Shown in pieces: positions 54,864-64,000 of a stretch of DNA of 64,000 nucleotides (position 1 is its first letter; every line of letters starts with the position of its first letter). Under the pieces are notes generated by a model. It had not been told where the DNA came from. It searched no databases and worked only from the letters and a program-made list of their open reading frames with translations. Position numbers and translations under genes: made by a program. Source of the stretch: Thunnus maccoyii (lineage: Eukaryota; Chordata; Actinopteri; Scombriformes; Scombridae); the NCBI RefSeq assembly GCF_910596095.1, contig NC_056546.1, forward strand, positions 18,008,425 through 18,072,424, written 5' to 3'.

Positions 54864-57800
54864 AACACAAACAAACACAAACACAGAATAAATGATAGCA
54901 GAATATCCAAAGTGTAAGCTATAAAAAGAAACATGCATGTATGGTAAAAACAAGCAAAAAGTAAAATATTTGAATATTTCGTCTTTCACAGCTGCAAACC
55001 ACAAACAACTGATGATATGTTTGTATTTTATACCACCGAGCTGTGGTAGATAAACTGATAGAATATATGTGAAATAACCCAAGACTAATTATGAATGAGC
55101 ACATATAATAATGTATATTTTTGGGAGGATGTTTCTCATATTTTATATCTCCTGTCATTCACAGTATGATCTATATCTAAATCACTGACATGTTAAATAT
55201 GTATAGCTGCTAAATCATTTATTTATTTTTTTGACAAAAAGGTACTTGTGACCCCTCATCAAATTGACCAAAGAAGTCAACCATGGTAAACTTATCAATG
55301 ATGCAACTACACGTGTGCTTTCATGAAGTTATAACCATGAAGTCTACCTGAATCTTGGGTGTCTGTTGATGGCTTCATCTGGGAAAAACAGCGACTTTGA
55401 CACTCCCTTCTCAACAGGCGTTGGCTGGTATTCTGGTTTGGTGAAACCTGGGCAACCTAACCTGAGCAAAGGATCAAATCATACATAAATAATATGGTTA
55501 TAATGTTAACACTGTAAATGTTTTAGCTGCTGATGCTGTCAAGTGCAATCGAACAAAGTTAAATTCAAATCAAATTAAATATAACATATTGCATAAAATT
55601 GCAAGACTTTCTATTAATTGAGAATGAATAAAGAAAATTTCAAATAACAGATCGATATTAATCTTGCGTACCTTGGGAATGCAGTGATGGTGCAGAGTGT
55701 TTCGTTCTGGTTCAGGACTGACGAGGCCTCTCGTCTTCTCTTCCCCATGTTTCCCTCCACAGTGTTGAACTCTGACATCGTGCCGCCATACGGCTGCCCC
55801 GGAGTTCCTTCAATCATGTAGCTGCCATACTCTGGTCTCCAGAGCGTGGGGTGACTGCAAAAATATTAAAAAAAATATTCTACTTTATAGGTCAGCAAGG
55901 AAAAAAGGCTGCAGTCTCGGCATCACGATGACCTTTCTGATTAAATACACCGAGCACTCTGCCTTTATCGTATGTCAGCCATAATCTTGGCAGGGCAAGC
56001 GAACGCAACGTATTTGTGCTTCAGAGCGTGCTCTTTGGTGTGTGCGACAGAGGGGCAGTAATGAGGAATGCATCGGCTCTACTATTCCCACTGCCACTGG
56101 TATTTCCCCTGGGTGAAGTTGGCTCCACAGATTTAGACCGACGTCATGGACAGCAGGGCAAGCATAACACTCAGGAGCTTGTACAAACACATTTACACAG
56201 CCTGCAGAGAATTCCTCATTTTAAATGAAATGTTACTACAGTTTAGGCGTGCACACAGCACTCCCAGGATGACTTTTGATTGTTATCACTGACAGATGTC
56301 CTTAGGCAAAATATCTTTACAACGCCTTTACATTTAGGGAGTTTTGATCATTTTAAAAAAAGGTTCAACTTCAGCAAAATGTCTCCACAAAGATAGACTT
56401 GATTTATTACTCTAAATGAACTGAAAAGGGCAATTTTAAGGACTTTTATAAAAGTTCAAGTAATATCTAAACACAGTAATACCTTATTTTCATGTGTTTA
56501 TACCCTTCAAACTGAACTGACACGTTCCTGAGCTCAGAGGACTGTTGTCAGAGAGAAAACCAAATACTCAAAGACCAGAGATCCTCTGCAGAGACGGTAG
56601 AAGCTGCCAGAGAGAGAAACACGTCTGCAGCCACGCCTGATAAAAAAGACAAATAACAGCCTGCCTCAAATCTGAACAATAGCACTTCATGATTCACTCT
56701 GAGAATCAAGAAAAGGACTCTCTGGTCTTGTCCAAGAATAAAAAAAAAAAAGGTAGTTTCGTCTGACAACGGTTGAAAATCACTGCTCAACATGTATTTA
56801 CTTATCACTACAGCGAGGTGTGGTGGCAACGTTATGTAATGTCCCCTTGTATTTAAAATGATTCCATCCAAAGTTCAACTAAAACTAGAGTAGCTTAAAA
56901 CACAAAGTAGTTCATAGAAATCTTAATAAGTCAGTTTCCACCACTAAACATTTGAGTATTTTTTGTATTCACACACTTTCACACTGTCAGGAAAAGCTCT
57001 GCTCTGATTTACAGTAAGCAGGTTACTACAGTGCATGTAAACGTGCTGACTGAAAGGAGGAAATCCAGGTGTGCAAAGCTGGTAGAGACGTACTCAAGAC
57101 GACTGCTTTAAATGGAGCAAAGTGATGAATAGAGGGCCTTCATGTGTTCATAAATGTGTGGGTAAAAGTGTCTCTTTATTTTTGATACATTTGCAATTAC
57201 ATTTTTGAAAATGCACTTAACTTTTAAAGATTTTTGTAAAATGTACAAAGAGAAAGTGTCTGGAAAGCTAAGCTAAAAAAGCTAAAAACATGTAACCTTG
57301 TACAAACACCAGGTATGTGAGAAGTCGTTGGCGTAACAGCTCCTCAGTGAAAGAGGCTTTATTACTGACTCACTGCCTTTGCTGGATAGAAATCCTTGAC
57401 ATAAGGAGAGGAATTAAAAGATTTCTGGTGATGATGCTGAATTGTACGATTTGGCAGACAGATGTTTAAATAAAAACTTGTCTCAGCGCTGTGTTTAAAC
57501 GTGGTGATGGTGTGGCGTGCTCGGTTCGTGTGAGCAGACGCGTACAGGGCGTGTACGTCAGTCATCGCGTGTATACTCTGAATGATGAATGAACGGTGAC
57601 TTTGAATTTCAAATTAACAGACAGCAGTGCGGGCCTGCAGGCAAATTCTGTGTATGAAAACACAGTGAGACGGAGTTTGCCTGCAGGGCAAAGCCGCCTG
57701 TCTCTGCTGTACTTTACACCCGCAGCTGCAAATGTTTTTGACTTGTGACTCCTTAAAATGAATCAATATCGACTTGTGACCGCTCATCACAGACTATGAT

Positions 57801-60678
57801 CTCAGTGTCGGCATGAACTGTGGGAAGTTCAACCACAGACTTGACTTTTCCTCCTAATATTGTTTAATTTGGGGGATTTTTAGAGGCCTGAAGTCAGAAA
57901 AGTTTCCAATATTTTATAAGAAAAAGCAATATTAGAGAAAAGCCAGAAAAAAAACATAGTTATGTAACAGAACATTTTTCTTTCTCATCCCTTTAATCAT
58001 CAGTTGACCCCTCAGATTTATCCTGGTACCCCTTGGGGGGGTCCCAACTAATTGATTGTAAACTGCCTTTCACTATAGCACATATATTGCCTTTGGTTAT
58101 CGGCCTTACACACCCTTAGAGGAGCTGATATGAGGTCTTTTCAGGATTAAATAGGGAGGATTTGTGCTTTTACATGCCGATCAGTCTCCATGTAGGTGAC
58201 TCATAGTGGGAGTTAGTGGCTAAAATAAAGTGCTGAAAGTAGCCCAAATGGCGGATCAAGTGATCCACAACAACTAGAAAAATCAGCAGCAAAAAAGTCA
58301 TTTTTGCTTTGTTTGTTTTACAACAACCCTTCACTGAGCAGCTACAGGACGTGCGGTGTCACCACATATCAGATTCACGTATTGACGTTTATTCAGGGAA
58401 CTGTTTTGGTCCTCAGCTGTCACTGTTCATGTTTATATCTTTGAATCAGGGAGACATCAATCAAACCAGATCAATCCACTCCAGAGAAGAGGTCTCATCA
58501 GCTCAGATAACACACCTGTGCGGGTCTGGAGTGGCTTTAGTAATAACACCTGTGGAAGTCTATGTGTGATGCACACCGATTCAGCTTTTATACAAAGTTC
58601 AGCCTTGTCTCTACTCTTAATGCTTTATGTCAGATGTTATTAGAAATAATTAAAAACCGGTCACTACAGTTTGTATTTGAGGTGTGGCTTTGACTTTGTT
58701 TAATGTCATTCAGATTAAGAATTTAATGGTTGGTCTTCCAGCGATCCAGCCGAATCAAACGATAAACTGTGTTGGTGAATATGATTGATTTCCTTTTAAC
58801 CGGGTGTGTTTTCGGAAAAGAAGATTTGAATCTGGAAGAAGGAAGCAAAACCAAAACCCAAGAGTAAAGTGAGGCCTTCTTCCTTAAAGATTACTCAGTA
58901 CATCTTTAAATATCTGCTATATTCAGCTGAACTTTCAGTCATGTGCTGTGCAGAGTTCACTTACTTGGGGTTTTTATTTTCTCCTTGGTCTTGAAGAGTT
59001 TCCAGAACATCTCCTCCATTCAGGACAATTCGAACCTTTTCATCCTTGTCATCCAGTTCCACTAACATGTACTCAACCTAAAAAGTAAACAATTAAAAGC
59101 AAACAAGAGACATCGTTAAACCACAGCCATCACTGCGTTACAGCTGCTGCTTTAGTCTTTTTAAAAGTACGCTTTTAAAAACTTATCAAATCTGGTTTTG
59201 AATCTGTGCTAAACTGCAGCACAAAGCCGGCGTTTTCAAGATCAGACTGGGACGCCATCACATCAATTCCAATTCATCAGTTATGTTTCCTTGACTTTGA
59301 CTCTGCTACGCTGTAATCCCCTGTCTGAAAGGGGGATTAATCTATAACAACAGCATTCCACATTGTTCGAAATCAAAAAGCTGTGGCACACTGAAGTTTT
59401 GTGGACTAGCGGCAGGCAAAAAAACTAGAAATGCAAACTGGTATGAAATTCTGAATAGAAGAACAGCCAAATCCACATTTCTGAACATATGTCGGGCTTT
59501 GTGTTTGTTTACTCAACAGGGAGTGTCTGCCTGAATTAGTTGTAGTATTAAGTAACTATTTATTGTGTTTTAAGTATCTGTAAGTATATTTATTCATTCT
59601 TAAAAACAAACATTTGGCTTTTTAGACTCCTTGTAAAATAAATCTTTAGACATTGTACTAAAAACACAAAGTGATACTGTAAATACAAGAGCAAGGGTTG
59701 CAACTAATGATTATTTTCACCATCAATTAATCTGACGATTATCTTCTCGATTAATTGATTAGTCGTTTGGCCTATAAAATGCTAGAAAATGGTGAAAAAT
59801 GTTTCCCAGAGCTCAAGATGACGTCTTGAATGTCTTGTTTTGTCCACGACAGTCCAAAGATATTCAGTTTACTGTCACAAACAACTAAAGACACCAGAAG
59901 ATATTCACATCTGAGAAGCTGGAATCAGAGAATTTGGACATTTTCTTCTTTAAAAAATGACTCAAAATGATTAATTGATTATCAGAATTGATGGGGATTA
60001 ATTTAAGAGCAGGAAAATAACCAATTAATTGTTGCAGCTCTACTCAAAAGGTCTAATTTCACAGAGCTGTCCCTTACAACCAACTATTGTATACTATCAA
60101 AACAAATATCACTGACAGCAACGTGTGTACAATGCAAATAATAATATAATAATAACACACCAAGCTGAGCACATGCAGTTTCTCCTGCAGATCAAATTTA
60201 GTCTTCTTCATCAATAAAGGCCTGCTATTGCATCATGCACAGCGAAGAAGAGACCTCAGCATTTGCACCAACTATATTTATACAAAGTGATGTCATTTCT
60301 TCAACCATTTAATATTTATGTCATCACTCCTTGCACTCTTCACTTCTTGGCACTATTTTGTATCCTGTTTATAGTCCACAGACACGGTTTCACCTGTGAT
60401 AAGTGCTCTGAAAGCCACTAAACCAGAGTCAAACTGCTTGTATGTGTACACATACTTGGCCAATAAAGAGAAGTCAGATTCACCACGTGTTTAGGTTTAG
60501 GACAGAGAGAGAAAAGACATTTTCTTACCTCATCACCCCATTTCAACACGTCTTTCTGGCGATCCTTCACCTTATTGTAGATGTTAAGGAACTGGATGAT
60601 GCCATGTTTCCTGATGTGGTCAGCATACTTCTTGGTTTCTTCCCAGTTCAGTGGAGACCCCTGTGACAGTAAACCCAT
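50084..60678 (-). CDS. gclc: Glutamate-cysteine ligase catalytic subunit (GCLC), 16 coding exons, 630 aa
   Basis: Cytosolic ATP-dependent ligase joining glutamate and cysteine, the rate-limiting step of glutathione synthesis; partners GCLM. Exons (minus): 60678-60529, 59077-58965, 55854-55672, 55461-55348, 54761-54703, 53649-53513, 53337-53263, 52997-52881, 52553-52415, 52215-52103, 51980-51888, 51802-51698, 51580-51499, 51410-51301, 50478-50358, 50265-50084; total 1893 nt. Landmarks: [16 protein letters not shown] start, [89 protein letters not shown], and [16 protein letters not shown] (Cys about 556, equivalent of mammalian Cys553). The mammalian caspase site region AVVDG reads PVLDG here. 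Human GCLC is 637 aa with the same 16-exon plan. Confidence 0.97.
53760..54510. mobile_element. Probable nonautonomous transposon in gclc intron 5
   Basis: Bounded by GCCCGAATGCCCGGGGCAAG on the left and GGGGCAAGTAAAAG ... CCACTTGCCGAG on the right; GGGGCAAGTAAAAG occurs at both sides. It contains the 28-bp tandem repeat. Edges and class are uncertain. Confidence 0.4.
54362..54445. repeat. 28-bp minisatellite, three perfect units
   Basis: The unit TTGATAACCGCTAATAAAAC plus AATTTGTA is repeated three times without change (54362, 54390, 54418), inside a probable transposon in gclc intron 5. Confidence 0.95.
54777..54860. repeat. (AC)42 microsatellite next to a gclc splice acceptor
   Basis: About 84 bp of uninterrupted AC on the plus strand, so a (GT) tract on the transcribed sense of gclc. 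It ends about 15 nt before the acceptor of gclc coding exon 5 (54761), leaving only ATTTTGTTTTTTCAG between. A short imperfect AAAC run follows to about 54886. Confidence 0.95.
55855..58964. other. gclc intron 2
   Basis: 3.1 kb. A probable dispersed repeat lies near 57725-58062 (ends GGTACCCCTTGGGGGGGTCC). The remainder shows no gene or clear element; ORFs here are chance. Confidence 0.65.
59695..60045. mobile_element. 'GCTGCAAC' MITE, copy 7
   Basis: Begins GGTTGCAACTAATGATTATT and ends GTTGCAGCTCTAC, with TATAAAATGCTAGAAAATGG and TCAAGATGACGTCTTGAATG. In gclc intron 1, one of the best-preserved copies. Confidence 0.8.
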
Positions 60679-60681
60679 CGC

Positions 60682-60816
60682 ACACAGACACACAAAGACA
60701 AACACAGACAGACAAACACACACACACACGCACACACACAGACAGACACACAATCAGACAGACAGACAGACACACACACACACACACAGACAGACAGACA
60801 CACACACAGACACACA
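60682..60816. repeat. Compound (CA)/(CAGA) microsatellite in the gclc leader
   Basis: About 135 bp of CA and CAGA repeats starting 4 nt upstream of the gclc start codon; on the sense strand it reads as TG and TCTG repeats. The plus strand shows no CT dinucleotide from 60679 to 60831, so the sense strand has no AG and the tract cannot be removed by an acceptor inside it. Confidence 0.9.
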
Positions 60817-60832
60817 GGCAGTGGACAGTAGC

Positions 60833-60965
60833 TGTCTTGCTGGCTGCCTATGTGAACTTGCACGCTCGGTGTCGGTTAGCTGGCTGGACTAAGGAGCTGG
60901 CATGAAGTCTCGGGTCCAAACGGAGCCCTGGATCCTTCGGGTGCCGTCAGAGAGTTCACAGGCGG
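60833..60965 (-). promoter_or_regulatory. gclc: gclc leader/proximal promoter segment (copy A)
   Basis: 133 bp, moderately CpG-rich, 155-287 nt upstream of the gclc ATG on the sense strand. It matches 63115-63247 without gaps, differing at about 12 positions. It includes a minimal upstream ORF (60903-60889: ATG, three codons, TAG). Confidence 0.6.
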
Positions 60966-60997
60966 TGCTCAGAGTGTGTAACCTTAGCTGGGCATCC

Positions 60998-61040
60998 AGA
61001 GGAAGAAGAAGTAGAAGAAGAAGAAGAAGAAGAAGAAGAA
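60998..61040. repeat. (GAA)n microsatellite upstream of gclc
   Basis: About 13 GAA units with one TAG interruption; a pyrimidine-rich CTT tract on the gclc sense strand, followed by GGCCCCGG. Likely in the 5' leader or core promoter. Confidence 0.85.
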
Positions 61041-61303
61041 GGCCCCGGTTAGCTTGGTGAAGCCCACCCCAGTGTGCTGATAACGTCGCTCCCCCCTCCC
61101 CGACAAAAAAATGAAACACCCGGGGAGTTAATCAGTGCCTGCTAGCCTCGACTCGGTGAACGACCGCGGACTGAGCCCGTCAAAGTGCAGGTCTGTGGTG
61201 GACTGACAGCGGGGTGAGCCGGTAGGGAAGGTCGTAGTTGAGTTGCAGCTCTGTTGTACATAAGAACCCCCTCCTGGTCTGAACATGTGACCAGAGAACC
61301 GAC

Positions 61304-61314
61304 GTGACTCAGCA
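61304..61314 (+). promoter_or_regulatory. Antioxidant response element match upstream of gclc
   Basis: GTGACTCAGCA fits the ARE core RTGACnnnGC and embeds the TGACTCA AP-1 site. It lies about 630 bp upstream of the gclc start codon. Mammalian GCLC is a classic NRF2/small-MAF target through an ARE of this form. Function here is inferred from match and position. Confidence 0.6.
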
Positions 61315-61379
61315 TATCCGCTCGCTCCTCCCACCTCCTCCAATCAGTCCACGGTGCGTTCAAAAACTGTCGGGAACAT

Positions 61380-62397
61380 ACAAATCCACTTCACTGAAAA
61401 CTACGGAAGCCGAGAAGGGCCGTGATTGCAATTATTTTTAGAATGCCATTATCTAGATATGAGTTAATGAGTTGATTATTCCGAGAAACTTAGCTTGTTT
61501 TGTTGAAATAACGAGATAATAATCGAAATCAATGTGTCATTTCCTCTTATCAGGCAACTCATAGAGTTTATCAGAGATCAGGAGCGTCATGATAGCATGC
61601 ATAAATGAATTCTTGAAAACTGTAGCGACTGATTGAAGCTGGAAATGTCAGAGGAGTACCCATTATTATTATTAACAGCACCTTTATTAATGATATGTGC
61701 CAAATGGCTGGTTGATTAACTCCTGGTCATAATTTGATGGATGTTTCCTGGATGAGAAGTACCAAACAATACCTTTCAAGCATTTTCATTTTATTAGACT
61801 TAATGAGAGAAAGGAAAGTGGGGTGGAGAGAGGGAATAAGAACCAACATATGACAGATTTGAATCCATGTCCTTAAGAGCCACCTGAAGGTTTCGTGTGC
61901 TTCATCTAAATAGTTGAGAAATCCATGTGAGGGAGACAGAGAGAAGACAGGAATTAATAAATGATAATGAGCCCCTCCTGTGATAAATGAATAAAATGGA
62001 AAAAGGGCAAATATAAAAAGGGTAGTACAAAAAATAAAATAAAAAACAAACAAACATCTAAACTTTCAATTCTAGCATTTACATGAGAGCACCTCTCTTT
62101 TCCATTTCAGGAGTTTTTTCACGCCCCATTGTCTAATTGCCATTTTACAATATCCATTTGTAATTTCTGTATCCAATTTTCTTTTGTCCCAATTGTTCTG
62201 ACTAATAAATTAGAATTATTATTTTCTCTTTTAATTTTAATTGTCAGTATCCACATCCCAGAGTATAAGAAATAGCCTATTTTGTGCAACCAACAGTCCA
62301 ACCCCCAGTAATTCAGTTCAGGCTACCTTAATATACGACACTTGCATTTGAGAAACTGGAACCAATGAATGTTTGACATTTTTGCTCAATAAATTAC
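61380..62397. other. Upstream flank of gclc without recognised genes
   Basis: AT-rich, short chance ORFs only. No repeat was recognised with confidence before the direct repeat at 62398. Confidence 0.6.
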
Positions 62398-62769
62398 TTG
62401 AACTATTTCTCAGTTATCAGATTTTTTGTACATCATTTTTTTGTTAATCGACTTATCTTTTGATCGACCAATTGTTTCAGCACTAGCTATAACTGTCCAC
62501 TCTTGAGATGACATGTAAGACTAGACTGAATCTTCAATGACAAAGTAATGACACTATTGAAAATTGGACACATTTATGACATTTTTGATACCATATGTAC
62601 TCTCTCTGGAAGACAAAAACATGTAAAATAAGATGAATAAGAAGTGCTGTTGAATTTCTACAATCACCAGCACAAAGCCACAGGATTTAGTCACAGGATC
62701 ATTTCCAGCCTACAGCATTAAAATGAATGAGTTGTCTTTATAACAGTGTGTGGAAATACCAGTTTATTG
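62398..62769. repeat. 372-bp direct repeat, copy B
   Basis: Aligns without a net length change to 63619-63990 in the same orientation; shared words include AGCACTAGCTATAACTGTCC, TACTCTCTCTGGAA and CATTTCCAGCCTACAGCATT. No coding potential. Confidence 0.85.
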
Positions 62770-63114
62770 TGAGAACATGAATGCAGCATCATGCTAAGAA
62801 AGATGTGAATGACATGATGACATCAAATAGTTAAATGACTTCACTTATCTGAGGAGCTGTATGTACTGCACATGTGCGTAAAACAGGTTATAGGCCAATG
62901 AGCTGCACTGACATTCGCCCCAAATAAGAATGTAGTTTAAGGCCCAACACTCTGACATACACGTTATTTATTTATTTTTAGCTTTTCTGGTTTGCATTAG
63001 CCTGATTAATGACACCCAGTCTACTAGTAATCGTTCTGCTTTTGTCAAGTTCACCATCCTCCCTCTATGTTGACAAAAACCTGACCTAGTGCTATTTAAG
63101 TAATGAGGACTGAG

Positions 63115-63247
63115 TGTCTTGCTGGCTGCCTCTGTGAACTTGTATGCTCAGTGTCGGTTAGGTGGCTTGATTAAGGAGCTGGCATGAAGTCTTGGGTCCA
63201 AAAGGAGCCCTGGATCCTTCAGGTGCTGTCAGAGAGTTCACAGACGG
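63115..63247 (-). repeat. Decayed duplicate of the gclc leader segment (copy A')
   Basis: Gap-free match to 60833-60965, about 91 percent identical by eye. Five of about 12 differences are CG in the gclc copy and TG or CA here. No ATG exon of gclc follows, so it is a nonfunctional or regulatory duplicate. Confidence 0.85.
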
Positions 63248-63249
63248 AA

Positions 63250-63618
63250 CTGAAAACAGATTTGTGTATCAGAACTTAGTTTTTTCTTCTTTCTTCCCTC
63301 ATTAATCATCTCACGACCCTTCAGATTTATCTTGTGGCCCTTTGAAGGGGCCAGACTCCTAGGTTGGGAACCACAGGACTAAACTAGCTAACTAAAGTAG
63401 TTCAAACTAGCTCCACCTCCAGCAGTTACAACAGTGACATGCTGCTCTAACACTGATGCTTCAGTATTAATAATCTAATGATGTCATATATGTATCAGTC
63501 ACAGGGACAAAATTAATACTTTTATTTTAATACTCACATTTCATTTTGCTGATAAAACTTATGTACTTAAGGAGCAGTCTTCATGCAGAACTTTTACTTG
63601 TAATGGAGTATTTTTACA
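63250..63618. mobile_element. CAGTGGTG-type MITE between A' and B'
   Basis: The reverse complement aligns with about 14560-14925: shared words include CAGATTTGTGTATCAGAACT, ATTAATCATCTCACGACCC, CCTAGGTTGGGAACCAC and TTAATAATCTAATGATGTCA. It fills the whole gap between the two duplicated blocks. Confidence 0.7.
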
Positions 63619-63990
63619 TTGAACTATTTCTCAATTATCAGATTTTTTGTACATCATTTTTTTGTTGGTTGACTTAACTTTTAATCAGCTAATTGTTGCA
63701 GCACTAGCTATAACTGTCCAGACTTGAGATGACATGTAAAACTAGACTGAATCTCCAATGACAAACTGATGACACTGTTGAAAATTGGAGACATTTATGA
63801 CATTTTTTATACCATGTGTACTCTCTCTGGAACACAAAAATATGTAAAATAAGATAAATAAGAAGTGCTATTGAATTGCTACAATCATCACCACAAAGCT
63901 ACAGTATTTGGTTACAGGATCATTTCCAGCCTACAGCATTAAAATGAACGGGTCATTTTTATAACAGTGTGTGGAAATACCAGTTTATTG
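63619..63990. repeat. 372-bp direct repeat, copy B'
   Basis: Second copy of 62398-62769, 1221 bp downstream, same orientation. Sequence beyond 63990 no longer matches. Confidence 0.85.
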
Positions 63991-64000
63991 CAAGGAATGG

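Noticed and set aside
54674..55082. ORFs made of His-Thr or Cys-Val repeats
   Set aside because: Translations of the (AC)/(GT) microsatellite.
56548..56871. 107-codon minus-strand ORF in gclc intron 2
   Set aside because: No recognised domain and located within an intron between two well-joined gclc exons; likely chance.
60581..60905. ORFs with Thr-His-Arg-Gln repeats and the Cys-Val-Cys frames opposite
   Set aside because: Translations of the compound CA/CAGA microsatellite upstream of gclc.
60889..61119. Minus-strand ORF with a poly-Leu run that might be a signal peptide
   Set aside because: The Leu run is the CTT repeat in the gclc leader; the frame does not join the gclc coding sequence.

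Overview
This window is nuclear DNA of a bony fish, most likely a percomorph (perch-like) teleost. The genes have many short exons with GT-AG introns, and the intergenic and intronic DNA is AT-rich and full of small inverted-repeat transposons typical of percomorph genomes. Four protein-coding genes can be reconstructed completely, exon by exon, with every splice phase closing: cilk1 (minus strand, CDS 9866 to 3152), fbxo9 (plus, 14187 to 22250), elovl5 (minus, 36246 to 28856) and gclc (minus, 60678 to 50084). Order and orientation match human chromosome 6p12 (CILK1, FBXO9, ELOVL5, GCLC), except that human GCM1, which sits between FBXO9 and ELOVL5, is not seen here.

Layout. 1-3020: repeat-rich DNA downstream of cilk1. 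3021-10034: cilk1, a ciliary MAP-kinase-like kinase of 656 residues with a Q13 tract. 10035-14000: shared upstream region of the head-to-head cilk1/fbxo9 pair, with an inverted-repeat element carrying two TCTCGCGAGA motifs. 14003-22578: fbxo9, an SCF ubiquitin-ligase F-box subunit of 423 residues, with an upstream ORF in its leader. 22579-28855: gene-poor, with two foldback elements. 28856-42365: elovl5, a 294-residue PUFA elongase with a long first intron holding a decayed Harbinger-type Myb/SANT-like fragment. 42366-49500: transposon-rich spacer with a locally duplicated composite repeat and a LINE tail. 49520-60678: gclc, the 630-residue catalytic subunit of glutamate-cysteine ligase, in 16 coding exons. 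60679-64000: gclc leader and promoter, with an antioxidant-response-element match and a decayed duplicate of the leader 2.3 kb further upstream.

The four genes do not form one pathway. They act in ciliary kinase signalling (cilk1), ubiquitin-mediated turnover (fbxo9), long-chain fatty acid elongation in the ER (elovl5) and glutathione synthesis in the cytosol (gclc). Their linkage is an ancient vertebrate synteny block. I see no CRISPR array, bacterial operon or clearly new enzymatic system. The points most worth a second look are regulatory or repeat-based: the gclc leader duplication with CpG decay, the long TG tracts in the gclc leader and next to a gclc splice acceptor, the fbxo9 upstream ORF, the cilk1 polyglutamine tract, and the foldback elements. 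All coordinates were derived by reading the sequence by eye. Exon boundaries of the CDSs are firm; transcript ends and repeat edges are approximate.
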